Assembly: GCF_032586235.1 (NCBI RefSeq)
Contig: NZ_JAWHTD010000013.1
Location: forward strand, 42,284-106,283
Length of the DNA: 64,000 nt
Reading direction: 5' to 3'
Source: Aestuariicoccus sp032586235
Lineage (GTDB): Bacteria > Pseudomonadota > Alphaproteobacteria > Rhodobacterales > Rhodobacteraceae
Below are positions 1-10,442 of this stretch, piece after piece (within the stretch, counting starts at the first letter, position 1; every line of letters starts with the position of its first letter). The notes under the pieces are model-generated. The model did no database searches, was not told the DNA's origin, and saw only the letters and a list, made by a program, of their open reading frames with translations. The translations under genes were made by a program, and so were the position numbers.

Positions 1-92
1 CACGATCACGCAATCTCACCTTGAATGTGGAAGCGGCTGGCCCTTAGCTTAGTTCACAAGGGAAGGTACGCAAAACCTCCGGAGGGGAGCAT

Positions 93-1997
93 ATGAGAAA
101 GAGACAATCGCAGGCCCGGGCCAAGGCCGTCGACGCCCGCCGCCACCTGGTGCTGATCTTCACGCTTCTTTCGGCGCTTGGCCTGGCCATGGCCGCCATG
201 GCCAGCACGGCCGAGGATCAAAAGATCGTCACATCGCATGGCGTTTCGACCTTCGGCGATCTGAAGTACGGCCCCGATTTCACTCATTTCGACTATGCCA
301 ATCCCGACGCGCCCAAGGGCGGCACCTTTTCGACCTGGGCTTTCGGCACCTTCGACAGCCTGACCCCCTATATCCTCAAGGGCAACGCGGCCTCGGGGGC
401 GACGCTGTTCTACGACAGCCTGCTGACCGGCAACCTTGAAGAGCCGGACGCGATGTACGGGCTGGTGGCGGACTCTCTGGAATACCCCGAGAACCGCGAA
501 TGGGTGATCTTCCGCATGCGCCCCGAGGCCACGTTCCGCGACGGCACGCCCGTCACCGCCGAGGACGTGGTCTTTTCCTACAACATCCTGCTCGAAGAGG
601 GCCGCCCGACCTTCAAGACCACCTTCGAATATTTCGAAACGGTCGAGGCGCTGGACACCCACACCGTCAAGTTCACCTTCGACCCCGAAGGCCCGCTGCG
701 CGAATTGCTGATGACGGCGGGCGGCCTGCCGATCTTTTCCAAGGCCTATTACGAGACCCGCGATTTCGGCGAATCGAGCCTCGAGGCGCCGATGGGCTCG
801 GGCCCCTACGACCTGCTCGAGATCGAACCGGGCCGCACCGTGTCCTACAAGCGGCGCGACGATTACTGGGCCAAGGACCTGCCCGTAAACGTCGGCCACA
901 ACAATTTCGACGTGCTGAAGTTCGAATATTTCGCCGATTACACCACCGCCTTCGAGGCGTTCAAGGCCGGTGCGTACCTCTACCGCGAGGAGTTTTCGTC
1001 CAAGGTCTGGGGCACGTCCTACAATTTCCCGTCCATCGACGAAGGCCACGTGATCGTGGAAACCCTGCCCGACGGCCGCCCCGCCGGCACCCAGGGCTTC
1101 TGGTTCAACCTGCGCCTGCCGAAATTCCAGGACGCCCGCGTGCGCGAGGCGATCGGCATGGCGTTCAATTTCGAATGGTCCAATGAATCGCTCTTCTACG
1201 GGCTCTATGCACGCACCGACAGCTTCTGGGAAAACTCGCCCACCCTGCAGGCCGAGGGCATGCCCACCGAGGCCGAGCTGGCGCTGCTGGAGCCGCTGCG
1301 CGCCGACATCCCCGAAACGGTCTTTACCGAACCGGCCTTCACCCCCGCCGTGTCGGATGCGGACGATCTGGCCGACCGCCGCGTGCTGCGCCGCGCCGGA
1401 AGGCTGCTGAACGAGGCCGGCTGGGAGGTGGGCGACGACGGCTTCCGCTACAAGGACGGCGAAAAGCTGACCATCGACGTGCTGAACGACAGCCCCAGCT
1501 TCGACCGCATCATCAACCCCTATATCGAGAACCTCAAACGGCTCGGCGTCGACGCCGCATCGAACCGTGTCGATCCGGCCGAAAGCCAGGAGCGCGAAAA
1601 GAACTTCGATTTCGACATGGTCACCCAGCGCTTCAGCATGTCCCAGACCCCGGGCAACGAGCTAAAGTCGATCTTCGGGTCTGAAACCGCGAACACGCCC
1701 GGGTCGGTGAACCTGGCGGGCATCGACAACCCCGCCGTCGACAAGCTGATCCGCGTCATCGCCGACGCCAAATCGCGCGAGGAACTGGACACGGCCGTCA
1801 AGGCGCTCGACCGGGTGCTGCGCGCCATGCATGTCTGGGTGCCGCAATGGTACAAGGGCGAACACAACATCGCCTATCTCGACGTCTTCGGCCGCCCCTA
1901 TACCGACAACCCGCCGCCGATGTCGCTGGGCACCACCTCGATCTGGTGGTGGGACGAGGACAAGGCCCAGGCGATGCGCGACGCGGGGGCGCTGTAA
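93..1997 (+). CDS. yejA: YejA-type periplasmic oligopeptide-binding protein
   Basis: Solute-binding protein family 5 (634 aa), periplasmic receptor of an ABC importer for oligopeptides. Residues 1-40 form a basic N-terminus followed by a hydrophobic signal segment (LVLIFTLLSALGLAMAAMA). The mature start carries the YejA-like stretch HGVSTFGDLKYGPDF and then DAPKGGTFS. The chosen ATG has a strong ribosome binding site (GGAGGGG) 6 nt upstream. It is followed after 6 nt by yejB, so it heads a four-gene operon with yejB, yejE and yejF. Family and operon order are known from E. coli YejABEF; the exact peptide substrate is not shown by the sequence. Confidence 0.93.
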   Translation: MRKRQSQARAKAVDARRHLVLIFTLLSALGLAMAAMASTAEDQKIVTSHGVSTFGDLKYGPDFTHFDYANPDAPKGGTFSTWAFGTFDSLTPYILKGNAASGATLFYDSLLTGNLEEPDAMYGLVADSLEYPENREWVIFRMRPEATFRDGTPVTAEDVVFSYNILLEEGRPTFKTTFEYFETVEALDTHTVKFTFDPEGPLRELLMTAGGLPIFSKAYYETRDFGESSLEAPMGSGPYDLLEIEPGRTVSYKRRDDYWAKDLPVNVGHNNFDVLKFEYFADYTTAFEAFKAGAYLYREEFSSKVWGTSYNFPSIDEGHVIVETLPDGRPAGTQGFWFNLRLPKFQDARVREAIGMAFNFEWSNESLFYGLYARTDSFWENSPTLQAEGMPTEAELALLEPLRADIPETVFTEPAFTPAVSDADDLADRRVLRRAGRLLNEAGWEVGDDGFRYKDGEKLTIDVLNDSPSFDRIINPYIENLKRLGVDAASNRVDPAESQEREKNFDFDMVTQRFSMSQTPGNELKSIFGSETANTPGSVNLAGIDNPAVDKLIRVIADAKSREELDTAVKALDRVLRAMHVWVPQWYKGEHNIAYLDVFGRPYTDNPPPMSLGTTSIWWWDEDKAQAMRDAGAL

Positions 1998-2003
1998 CCC
2001 GCG

Positions 2004-3077
2004 ATGGGCGCCTACATCCTAAGACGGCTTCTGCTGATCATTCCCACCCTGCTGGGGATCATGATCATCAACTTCACGCTGGTGCAATTCGTGCCGGGTG
2101 GCCCGATCGAGCAGATCCTCGCCCAGATCGAGGGCGAGGGCGACGTCTTTGCCGGCATCGCCGGCGGCGGCGGAGAGGTCGAGGCCGCCAGCGAGGAGGG
2201 CGCGGGCCGGCGCGGCCTGCCCCCCGAATTCATCGCCGAGCTGGAAAAGGAATTCGGCTTCGACAAGCCCCCGCTCGAACGCTTTCTGTCGATGTTGTGG
2301 AACTACATGACGCTCGATTTCGGCGAGAGCTATTTCCGCTCGATCAGCGTGATCGACCTGGTGCTGGAAAAGATGCCGGTGTCGATTTCGCTGGGGCTCT
2401 GGTCGACGCTTATCGCCTATATCGTGTCGATCCCGCTGGGCATCCGCAAGGCCGTCAAGGACGGCACCGCCTTCGACACCTGGACCTCTGGCGCGATCAT
2501 CGTGGCCTACGCGATCCCGGGCTTTCTCTTCGCGATCCTGCTGCTGGTGCTCTTCGCGGGCGGCTCGTACTTTCAGATCTTCCCACTGCGCGGCCTCACC
2601 TCAGACAATTTCGACGAGCTGAGCCTGCTGGGCAAGGTCGCCGATTACTTCTGGCACATCGCGCTGCCGGTCATCGCCTCGACCATCTCGGCCTTCGCGA
2701 CGCTGACCCTGCTGACCAAGAACAGCTTTCTCGACGAGATCAAGAAGCAATACGTCATGACCGCCCGCGCCAAGGGGCTGAAGGAAAGCCAGGTGCTCTA
2801 CGGCCATGTCTTCCGCAACGCCATGCTGATCGTGATCGCGGGCTTTCCGGCGGTCTTCATCGGCGTCTTCTTCTCTGGCTCGCTGATCATCGAGACGATC
2901 TTCTCGCTCGACGGTCTGGGCCGGCTGGGGTTTGAAGCGGCGGTCGCGCGCGACTACCCGGTGATCTTCGGCACGCTCTTCATCTTCGGGCTGATCGGGC
3001 TGGTGGTCGGCATCCTGTCGGACCTGATGTACGTGCTCGTCGACCCCCGCATCGACTTCGAGAAACGGGAGGGCTGA
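2004..3077 (+). CDS. yejB: Oligopeptide ABC transporter permease YejB
   Basis: Inner-membrane permease (357 aa) of the binding-protein-dependent transport family. The N-terminal signature RRLLLIIPTLLGIMIINF is the first membrane helix typical of DppB/YejB proteins, followed by a long periplasmic loop (about residues 30-125) with an acidic, glycine-rich stretch. The EAA loop lies near TARAKGLKESQVLYGHVFRN. It starts 6 nt after yejA and ends 4 nt before yejE, consistent with one transcript. It should pair with YejE to form the channel energised by YejF. Confidence 0.93.
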   Translation: MGAYILRRLLLIIPTLLGIMIINFTLVQFVPGGPIEQILAQIEGEGDVFAGIAGGGGEVEAASEEGAGRRGLPPEFIAELEKEFGFDKPPLERFLSMLWNYMTLDFGESYFRSISVIDLVLEKMPVSISLGLWSTLIAYIVSIPLGIRKAVKDGTAFDTWTSGAIIVAYAIPGFLFAILLLVLFAGGSYFQIFPLRGLTSDNFDELSLLGKVADYFWHIALPVIASTISAFATLTLLTKNSFLDEIKKQYVMTARAKGLKESQVLYGHVFRNAMLIVIAGFPAVFIGVFFSGSLIIETIFSLDGLGRLGFEAAVARDYPVIFGTLFIFGLIGLVVGILSDLMYVLVDPRIDFEKREG

Positions 3078-3081
3078 ACCC

Positions 3082-4290
3082 ATGGCGACCCAACCCGATC
3101 CGCAGCAGGAACTGAACCCCGACGTGCTGCCCGCCCATGTGCCGGGCATGCCGCCGCATGTGCCGCCCACCCCGCCGGGCCGCTTCACACTGTCGCCGCT
3201 GAACCAGCGCCGCTGGCGCAACTTCAAGAAAAACCGCCGTGCCTATTGGTCGCTTTGGATCTTCGGCATCCTCTTCGGCCTGTCGCTCTTTGCCGAGTTC
3301 ATCGCCAACGACAAACCGATCCTGGTGCAGTACCGCGGCGAATATTTCACCCCGATCACCAGCTTCTATCCCGAAACCGCTTTTGGCGGCGACTTCCGGA
3401 CCGAGGCCGCCTACCGCGACCCCGAGGTGCAATGCCTGATCCGCACCGGCGGGCTCGAGGAATGTTTCGACGACCCCGAAGGCCTGATCGAACAGGTCGA
3501 TCAGGGCATGGTGCTCGATGGCGATTTCTACAAGGGCTGGATGCTCTGGCCGCTCATCCCCTACAGCTATCAGACCCCCGTCGACCGCCCCGGCGCGGCC
3601 CCGCTGCCGCCCAACGACCAGAACTGGCTGGGCACCGACGACACCAAACGCGACGTGGTCGCCCGGGTGATCTACGGCTTTAGGCTGTCGATCCTCTTCA
3701 CGCTGATCGTGACGGTGCTCTCCTCGGCCATCGGCATCTTCGCCGGCGCCGTGCAGGGCTATTTCGGCGGCTGGATCGACCTCATTTTCCAGCGCATCAT
3801 CGAGATCTGGGCCTCCACCCCGTCGCTCTACGTCATCATCATCCTCTTCGCGATCCTGGGGCGAAGTTTCTGGCTCTTGGTCTTCCTGACGGTGCTCTTC
3901 GGCTGGGTCGCTCTGGTGGGCGTGGTGCGCGCGGAATTCCTGCGCGCGCGCAACCTCGAATACGTCCGCGCCGCCAAGGCGCTCGGCGTCTCGAACTGGA
4001 AGATCATGTTCCGCCACATGCTGCCCAACGCCATGGTCGCCACCGTGACCATGCTGCCCTTCATCGTCACCGGCACGATCAGCACACTGGCAGGCCTCGA
4101 TTTCCTGGGCTTCGGCCTTCCCTCCTCGGCGCCCTCGCTGGGCGAACTCACGCTACAGGCCAAGCAGAACCTGCAGGCGCCCTGGCTCGGCTTCACCGCC
4201 TTCTTCGTCTTCGCCATCATGCTGTCGCTGCTCGTCTTCATCTTCGAAGGCGTGCGCGATGCCTTCGACCCCCGAAAGACCTTCTCATGA
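3082..4290 (+). CDS. yejE: Oligopeptide ABC transporter permease YejE
   Basis: Second membrane subunit of the importer (402 aa). A proline-rich cytoplasmic N-terminus (residues 1-45) precedes RRAYWSLWIFGILFGLSLF, the first helix, and a large periplasmic insertion (about residues 70-185) as in YejE/DppC relatives. The EAA motif is visible at VRAAKALGVSNWKIMFRHMLPN. It begins 4 nt after yejB. A GC-rich repeat lies between its stop codon and yejF. Confidence 0.93.
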   Translation: MATQPDPQQELNPDVLPAHVPGMPPHVPPTPPGRFTLSPLNQRRWRNFKKNRRAYWSLWIFGILFGLSLFAEFIANDKPILVQYRGEYFTPITSFYPETAFGGDFRTEAAYRDPEVQCLIRTGGLEECFDDPEGLIEQVDQGMVLDGDFYKGWMLWPLIPYSYQTPVDRPGAAPLPPNDQNWLGTDDTKRDVVARVIYGFRLSILFTLIVTVLSSAIGIFAGAVQGYFGGWIDLIFQRIIEIWASTPSLYVIIILFAILGRSFWLLVFLTVLFGWVALVGVVRAEFLRARNLEYVRAAKALGVSNWKIMFRHMLPNAMVATVTMLPFIVTGTISTLAGLDFLGFGLPSSAPSLGELTLQAKQNLQAPWLGFTAFFVFAIMLSLLVFIFEGVRDAFDPRKTFS

Positions 4291-4310
4291 CCGACCCTGC
4301 TGCTTCTTCT

Positions 4311-4356
4311 TGGCAAAAATACTCCGGGGGGGCCGCAGGCGGGGGCAGCGCCCCCT
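4311..4356 (+). repeat. GC-rich intergenic repeat, copy A
   Basis: The yejE-yejF gap contains ACTCCGGGGG followed by GGGGGCAGCGCCCCC, a hairpin-forming unit. The same module recurs at 29371-29420 (reverse) and 40641-40700 (forward), always directly after a gene stop. Here it sits inside an operon, so it may work as an mRNA processing or partial termination hairpin. Confidence 0.6.
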
Positions 4357-4387
4357 CCACGGCCGAAATCCGCAAAGGCCTCGACGC

Positions 4388-5980
<1,593 letters not shown>

Positions 5981-6097
5981 CGGCAAGGACCTGAGTCCGC
6001 GCCCGTCACGCTCCGAGCCGCGACCAGCGCCTGCCCATGGGATGGCGCGGCTTCGACACCGGCCGGGGTCTTGGCTTTACCCATGACGGAACGCGCA

Positions 6098-6260
6098 GCC
6101 GTGCCAGCGCCGACCCGCGGGGTGGCGCGCCTGACAGCCATTCTACGCGCTTTATTGCAGCCAACTCATTGCGGGCAACGAGCAAAGCGCCGACGACAGC
6201 CAAAGCGCCGCCCCGGGGGGCGGGTCGGCGCTGGCACGGCGGCCAGCGGCCTTGATTCCG
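6098..6260 (+). repeat. Non-coding inverted-repeat element R1, copy 1
   Basis: Most of the 327-base gap between yejF and hemN (5981-6307) is this element. Arms at 6098-6117 and 6221-6240 are exact 20-bp inverted repeats. The right arm continues as CGGCGGCC then GGCCTTGATTCCG. The centre contains TCTACGCGCTTTAT (6142-6155), also present in copy 2. A further partial copy seems to lie at 6010-6055 (GCGACCAGCGCCTGCCC). Copies 2 and 3 are at 25831-26034 and 42159-42480. No convincing gene lies inside. Confidence 0.75.
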
Positions 6261-6307
6261 TGCCTGTTACGCCGTGAGCCTTACGTGGCTCCCCAGCCCG
6301 CACCCCT

Positions 6308-7663
6308 TCAGATCGCCGAGCTGTGCCCCGCGCGGCTGAGGTCGTAGGCGTCGAAGCTGCGCGCGATCATCCGGGTCAGCGGCCGCGCCTCGCGCGGGAC
6401 GAAGAGCCCGTCCTCCGTCACCTCCAGCAGGTTCTCGAACTCGGAGGACGCCTTGCGGAACATCGCCTGCAGCGCCTCGCGGCCGATGCCGAATGTGCTG
6501 CAAATCTCGTCGCTGCGGATGCGGAAGTCGCACATCAGCGCCTCGATCAGACGCGCGCGCAGCTTGTCCTCACCCGTGAACACATGACCGCGCGACACCG
6601 CGAACCGGCCCTCCCGCACCGCCTTGGTATAGGCCGAGGTGGCCGGGGCGTTCTGGGCATAGCCCTGCGGAAAGCGCGAAATCGACGACGCCCCAAGCCC
6701 GATCAGCACCGACGCCGTGTCGTCGGTATAGCCCTGGAAATTGCGCCGCAGCCGCCCGGTCTTCTGCGCGATGGTCAGCCCGTCGGATTGCGTCGCGAAA
6801 TGGTCGATGCCGATCTCGGCATAGCCGTCCCAGACGAAGAGCCGCCGCGCGGTCTCGAACAGCGCCAGCCGCTCTTCCGGCGTGGGCAGCGCGTCCGACG
6901 GGATCAGCTGCTGGCGCTTGGCCATCCAGGGCACATGCGCATAGCCGTAAAGCGCGACCCGGTCGGGGGCCAGCGACAACAGCTTTTGCACCGTCTCGGT
7001 GATGCGCGCGCGCGACTGGTCCGGCAATCCAAAGAGGATGTCGGCGTTCAGGCTGGGCACGCCGCGCTCGCGGATCATGTCGACCGTCCGGCGGGTGATG
7101 TCGAACCCCTGGATCCGCCCGATCACCTGCTGGATCGCGTCGTTGAAATCCTGCACCCCGATCGAGGCGCGGTTGAGCCCGCCTTCGACCAGCGCGTCCA
7201 GCCTGGCCTCGTCGACCTCGTTGGGGTCGATCTCGACCGAGAATTCGGCGTTCTCGGCGAAATCCGCCACTTCGCGCACCGAAGCGGTCAGCGCGCGGAT
7301 CAGATCCGGCGTCAGCAGCGTCGGCGTGCCGCCGCCCCAATGCAGCCGCGACAGCCGCACCCCGCGCGGCAGATGCGCGCGCAAGAGCGCCAGCTCGGCC
7401 TGCAGCGTTTCCACATAGGCCGCGACCGGCGCGCCGGTGGCGGTGCCTTGGGTGCGGCAGGCGCAGAACCAGCACAGCCTGCGACAGAACGGCACATGCA
7501 GATAGAGCGAGATGTCAGAATGTTCCGGGATTGCTTCGATCCACTCGACAAACTGGGCGGATCCTACCCCACCGGCAAAATGCGGCGCGGTGGGATAGCT
7601 GGTGTATCGCGGCACTTTCGCGTCAAAGAGACCCAGCTTGGCAAGTTGTGTTCGTGTCATCAT
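6308..7663 (-). CDS. hemN: Oxygen-independent coproporphyrinogen III oxidase
   Basis: Radical SAM enzyme (451 aa) that decarboxylates coproporphyrinogen III to protoporphyrinogen IX when oxygen is scarce, supplying heme for the nearby cbb3 oxidase. The 4Fe-4S motif is CRRLCWFCAC, preceded by SLYLHVPFC; LHWGGGTPTLL is the glycine-rich SAM region and IGVQDFND follows. Residues PRYTSYPTAPHF at the N-terminus are typical of the HemN branch rather than HemW. It diverges from fnrL; an FNR box lies at 7700-7713. No Shine-Dalgarno sequence is visible before the tandem ATG codons. Confidence 0.95.
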   Translation of the reverse strand: MMTRTQLAKLGLFDAKVPRYTSYPTAPHFAGGVGSAQFVEWIEAIPEHSDISLYLHVPFCRRLCWFCACRTQGTATGAPVAAYVETLQAELALLRAHLPRGVRLSRLHWGGGTPTLLTPDLIRALTASVREVADFAENAEFSVEIDPNEVDEARLDALVEGGLNRASIGVQDFNDAIQQVIGRIQGFDITRRTVDMIRERGVPSLNADILFGLPDQSRARITETVQKLLSLAPDRVALYGYAHVPWMAKRQQLIPSDALPTPEERLALFETARRLFVWDGYAEIGIDHFATQSDGLTIAQKTGRLRRNFQGYTDDTASVLIGLGASSISRFPQGYAQNAPATSAYTKAVREGRFAVSRGHVFTGEDKLRARLIEALMCDFRIRSDEICSTFGIGREALQAMFRKASSEFENLLEVTEDGLFVPREARPLTRMIARSFDAYDLSRAGHSSAI

Positions 7664-7699
7664 GGATTTACACTTAGATCTGTACCGACGGGTACTTCT

Positions 7700-7713
7700 T
7701 TGACCCAGATCAA
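7700..7713. promoter_or_regulatory. FNR box between hemN and fnrL
   Basis: TTGACCCAGATCAA matches the FNR/FnrL consensus TTGAT-N4-ATCAA closely. Its centre is 43.5 nt upstream of the first base of hemN but only 16.5 nt from the fnrL start codon. A class II activating position (-41.5) would put the hemN transcript start at about 7665, and the box overlaps the fnrL leader, which suggests activation of hemN and possible repression of fnrL. Confidence 0.85.
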
Positions 7714-7722
7714 GGGCCGAAA

Positions 7723-8475
7723 ATGACGCTATTGAACGACCAGTCCCTTTCTGTTTCCCAAAGTTGCGGCGACTGTCCCATCCGGCATCGCGCGGTTTGC
7801 GCGCGCTGCGAGGCGGACGAGCTCGAGCGCCTGGAACAGATCAAGTATTACCGCAAGTTCGAGGCCGGCCAGACCGTGGTCTGGTCCGGCGACAAGATGG
7901 ATTTCGTCGCGTCCGTGGTGTCGGGCATCGCCACCCTGACCCAGACGATGGAGGACGGGCGCACGCAGATGGTCGGGCTGCTGCTGCCCAGCGACTTCGT
8001 CGGCCGCCCGGGCCGCGGCTCCGCCGCCTATGACGTGGTGGCGACGACCGACCTGGTGATGTGCTGTTTCCGCAAGACCCCGTTCGAGGACATGATGACC
8101 CGCACGCCGCACATCGCGCACCGCCTGCTGGAAATGACCCTCGACGAGCTTGATGCCGCGCGGGAATGGATGCTGGTGCTGGGCCGCAAGACCGCGCGCG
8201 AAAAGATCGCCTCGCTCTTGTCGATCATCGCCCGGCGGGACGCCTCGCTCCAGCAGCGGGCGAACGAAGACCGCATCGTCTTCGACCTGCCGCTCACCCG
8301 CGAGGCGATGGCCGATTACCTCGGCCTGACGCTCGAGACGGTCAGCCGCCAGATGTCGGCGCTCAAGCGCGACGGGGTGATCGAGCTTCAGGGCAAGCGC
8401 CACGTCATCGTCCCCGACATGAGCCGCCTTCTGGAAGAGGCAGGCGACGATACCGACGGCGGCATCCTTGCCTGA
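7723..8475 (+). CDS. fnrL: Crp/Fnr-family oxygen sensor FnrL
   Basis: Global anaerobic/microaerobic activator (250 aa). The N-terminus has cysteines at 15, 18, 26 and 29 (CGDCP and CARC) suited to bind an oxygen-labile 4Fe-4S cluster. A cyclic-nucleotide-like beta-barrel follows, then a dimer helix, then a helix-turn-helix with LTREAMADYLGLTLETVSRQ, whose ETVSR recognition residues match FNR specificity. Five FNR boxes are visible in this window, next to hemN/fnrL, the stress protein, ccoN, ccoG and an unknown secreted protein. The PhzF-like gene overlaps its end. Confidence 0.95.
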   Translation: MTLLNDQSLSVSQSCGDCPIRHRAVCARCEADELERLEQIKYYRKFEAGQTVVWSGDKMDFVASVVSGIATLTQTMEDGRTQMVGLLLPSDFVGRPGRGSAAYDVVATTDLVMCCFRKTPFEDMMTRTPHIAHRLLEMTLDELDAAREWMLVLGRKTAREKIASLLSIIARRDASLQQRANEDRIVFDLPLTREAMADYLGLTLETVSRQMSALKRDGVIELQGKRHVIVPDMSRLLEEAGDDTDGGILA

Positions 8476-9385
8476 CCAGGGCGGCGCGCTGGCCTTTGCC
8501 ACGCTGGATGTCTTCACCGATGGTGCGTTTTCCGGCAATCCGCTGGCGGTCGTTCTGGACGCCGACGGGCTGACCACCGACGCGATGCAGACCATCGCGC
8601 GCGAATTCAACCTGTCCGAGACGATCTTCGTCCAGCGCCCGGCGGACCCGGCAAACACCGCCAAGGTGCGGATCTTTTTCCCCACGGCCGAGATCCCCTT
8701 CGCCGGGCACCCGACCATCGGCTGCGCTTTGTATCTGGCGCAGCGGATGCATGGCGAGGGCGACATCGACACCGTTCTGCGGCTCGAGGAAGAGGCTGGG
8801 CTGGTGCCGGTGCGGGTCTGGTGCGAAAACGGCGCCCGCTGGGCCGAGCTGACGGCCCCGGTCGTGCCGCACGCCGCAACCCGGGGCACGACGCCGCCCG
8901 CCGACCTGCTGGCCCGCGCCATCGGGCTTGGCCGCGACGCGATCGGCTTTGGCACGCACGCCCCGGCGGTCTGGGAAGGCGGGCCGCGGTTCCTTTATAT
9001 CCCGGTGGGCAGCCTCGACGCATTGGCCGAGGCCCGCCCGCATGAGCCCACCTGGTCCGAGACGATGACCCGCGCCGCCGTGGACAGCGCCTATCTTTAT
9101 ACCCCGCTGCCGCAGGGCGGGTATCGCGCGCGGATGTTCTCGCCCACCGCCGGCATCCCCGAGGATCCGGACACAGGCTCGGCCAGCGCTATCCTCGCGG
9201 CGCAATTGCTGGCCTCGGGCGACCTGGCCGAGGGTGAGACCCGCGTCACCCTGCAACAGGGCGTCGAGATGGGCCGCCCCAGCCGCATCGCCCTGCGGAT
9301 CCTGACCAAAGGCGGCGCGCTGGACGCCGTTCACGTGGCGGGACAGGCGGTCGACATCTCCGACGGGCGGATCCGCCACCCCTGA
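8468..9385 (+). CDS. PhzF-family isomerase-like protein
   Basis: PhzF/DapF-fold protein (305 aa). The N-terminal block DVFTDGAFSGNPLAVVLDADG and the later PFAGHPTIG and DPDTGSASA stretches are hallmarks of the family, whose best-known member is the phenazine isomerase PhzF. No phenazine genes are nearby, so a general epimerase/isomerase role is more likely; substrate unknown. The only usable upstream start is a TTG overlapping the last codons of fnrL, so the two are probably translationally coupled and the exact start is uncertain. Confidence 0.8.
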   Translation: MPDQGGALAFATLDVFTDGAFSGNPLAVVLDADGLTTDAMQTIAREFNLSETIFVQRPADPANTAKVRIFFPTAEIPFAGHPTIGCALYLAQRMHGEGDIDTVLRLEEEAGLVPVRVWCENGARWAELTAPVVPHAATRGTTPPADLLARAIGLGRDAIGFGTHAPAVWEGGPRFLYIPVGSLDALAEARPHEPTWSETMTRAAVDSAYLYTPLPQGGYRARMFSPTAGIPEDPDTGSASAILAAQLLASGDLAEGETRVTLQQGVEMGRPSRIALRILTKGGALDAVHVAGQAVDISDGRIRHP

Positions 9386-9406
9386 CCCCGCTTCGCGCCG
9401 GGCGCG

Positions 9407-10246
9407 TCAGTGCGTCATGAAGACCGGCACAGGCGACACTTCGAGCATGTTCCGCGTCGCACCACCCAGAATGGCCTCGCGGAACCGCGAATGGCCATAG
9501 GCGCCCATGACCACCAGATCGGCGCTCATGTCCGACACGTGGCGCACCAGCACGTCCGACACCCGCGGCATGGTCTTGGACAACACGTCGATATCCGCAT
9601 GCACCCCGTGGCGAGCCAGGAACTGCGCCATCATCCCGCCGGGATCGGACCGGGTCGGGCCGTGGCGCGGCGGGTCGATCACCACGATATGCACCACCTC
9701 GGCGGCACAGAGCAGCGGCAGCGCGGCGCGCGCGGCGCGCATCGCCTCGGGGCTTTCGTTCCACGCCAGCGCGATGCGCTTGGGCGGGGTCATGGCGGGG
9801 TAGCCGTCGGGCCAGATCATCACCGGCACATGCCCGTCGAAAAGCGCCCCCTCGGTCACCGGTTCAAGCTCGACCCCGTGATCCTTGCCGTAGGGCATGG
9901 GCAGGCAGACCAGATCGCTGAACCGCGCCCGCGAGGCGACGTGACGGGCGATGTCGGCCAGCTGCGCGACGCCCTCTTCGACCGCCCAGCGAAGGGCGGT
10001 GCCGGTCAGCTGCTTCCGGGCCCGCTCGGCCAGCTCGCTGGCCTCGTTACCGGCGCGTTGCAGGGTCTCTTGCAGGACCATCGCGTTCGCGCCAGCATAG
10101 TAATACCCGGTCTGCGTCCGGTCGACGCCAAGACACAGCACATCCAGATGCGCGTCATGCGCCGAGGCAAGCGCCTTCGCCTGCGTCAGCGTGGCATCCG
10201 CCAGGTCCGCATCGGTCAAGACTGTCAGAATGGAATTGTAGGCCAT
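9407..10246 (-). CDS. Tandem universal stress protein
   Basis: Two UspA domains in one chain (279 aa). The first begins NSILTVLTDADLADATL; the second begins RIALAWNESPEAMRAAR and ends with the nucleotide-binding loop GAYGHSRFREAILGGATR and VPVFMTH. The ATG at 10246 is chosen because GGAG lies 6 nt upstream; an upstream in-frame start would run towards the FNR box. It diverges from ccoNOQP and has its own FNR box at 10306-10319, so expression at low oxygen is expected, as for other Usp genes beside cco clusters. Confidence 0.88.
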   Translation of the reverse strand: MAYNSILTVLTDADLADATLTQAKALASAHDAHLDVLCLGVDRTQTGYYYAGANAMVLQETLQRAGNEASELAERARKQLTGTALRWAVEEGVAQLADIARHVASRARFSDLVCLPMPYGKDHGVELEPVTEGALFDGHVPVMIWPDGYPAMTPPKRIALAWNESPEAMRAARAALPLLCAAEVVHIVVIDPPRHGPTRSDPGGMMAQFLARHGVHADIDVLSKTMPRVSDVLVRHVSDMSADLVVMGAYGHSRFREAILGGATRNMLEVSPVPVFMTH

Positions 10247-10305
10247 CGTGTGCTCCGCTCCGTGAGTTTGCGCCTTCACGTTAGCGACGCGCAAAGAGTC
10301 GCACT

Positions 10306-10319
10306 TTGACCCCGGTCAA
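10306..10319. promoter_or_regulatory. FNR box upstream of the universal stress protein
   Basis: TTGACCCCGGTCAA is a symmetrical FNR site. Its centre is about 66 nt upstream of the stress-protein ATG at 10246, leaving room for a class II promoter starting near 10271. Confidence 0.75.
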
Positions 10320-10337
10320 CCACATGCCCGCCAAAGG

Positions 10338-10351
10338 TTGACGCAGATCAA
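10338..10351. promoter_or_regulatory. FNR box upstream of ccoN
   Basis: TTGACGCAGATCAA fits the FNR consensus. A class II arrangement predicts a transcript start near 10386, with the ccoN ATG at 10443 downstream. Together with the box at 10306-10319 it forms a divergent pair serving ccoNOQP and the stress protein. Confidence 0.85.
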
Positions 10352-10442
10352 GGTAGCGCGGGGGCAAAACCCGCATCTACGGGGCAGTCAAAACCGCCTG
10401 TGCGGCGTTACGAATCGTGCGGGTTAGACGAAGGGACGAAAA

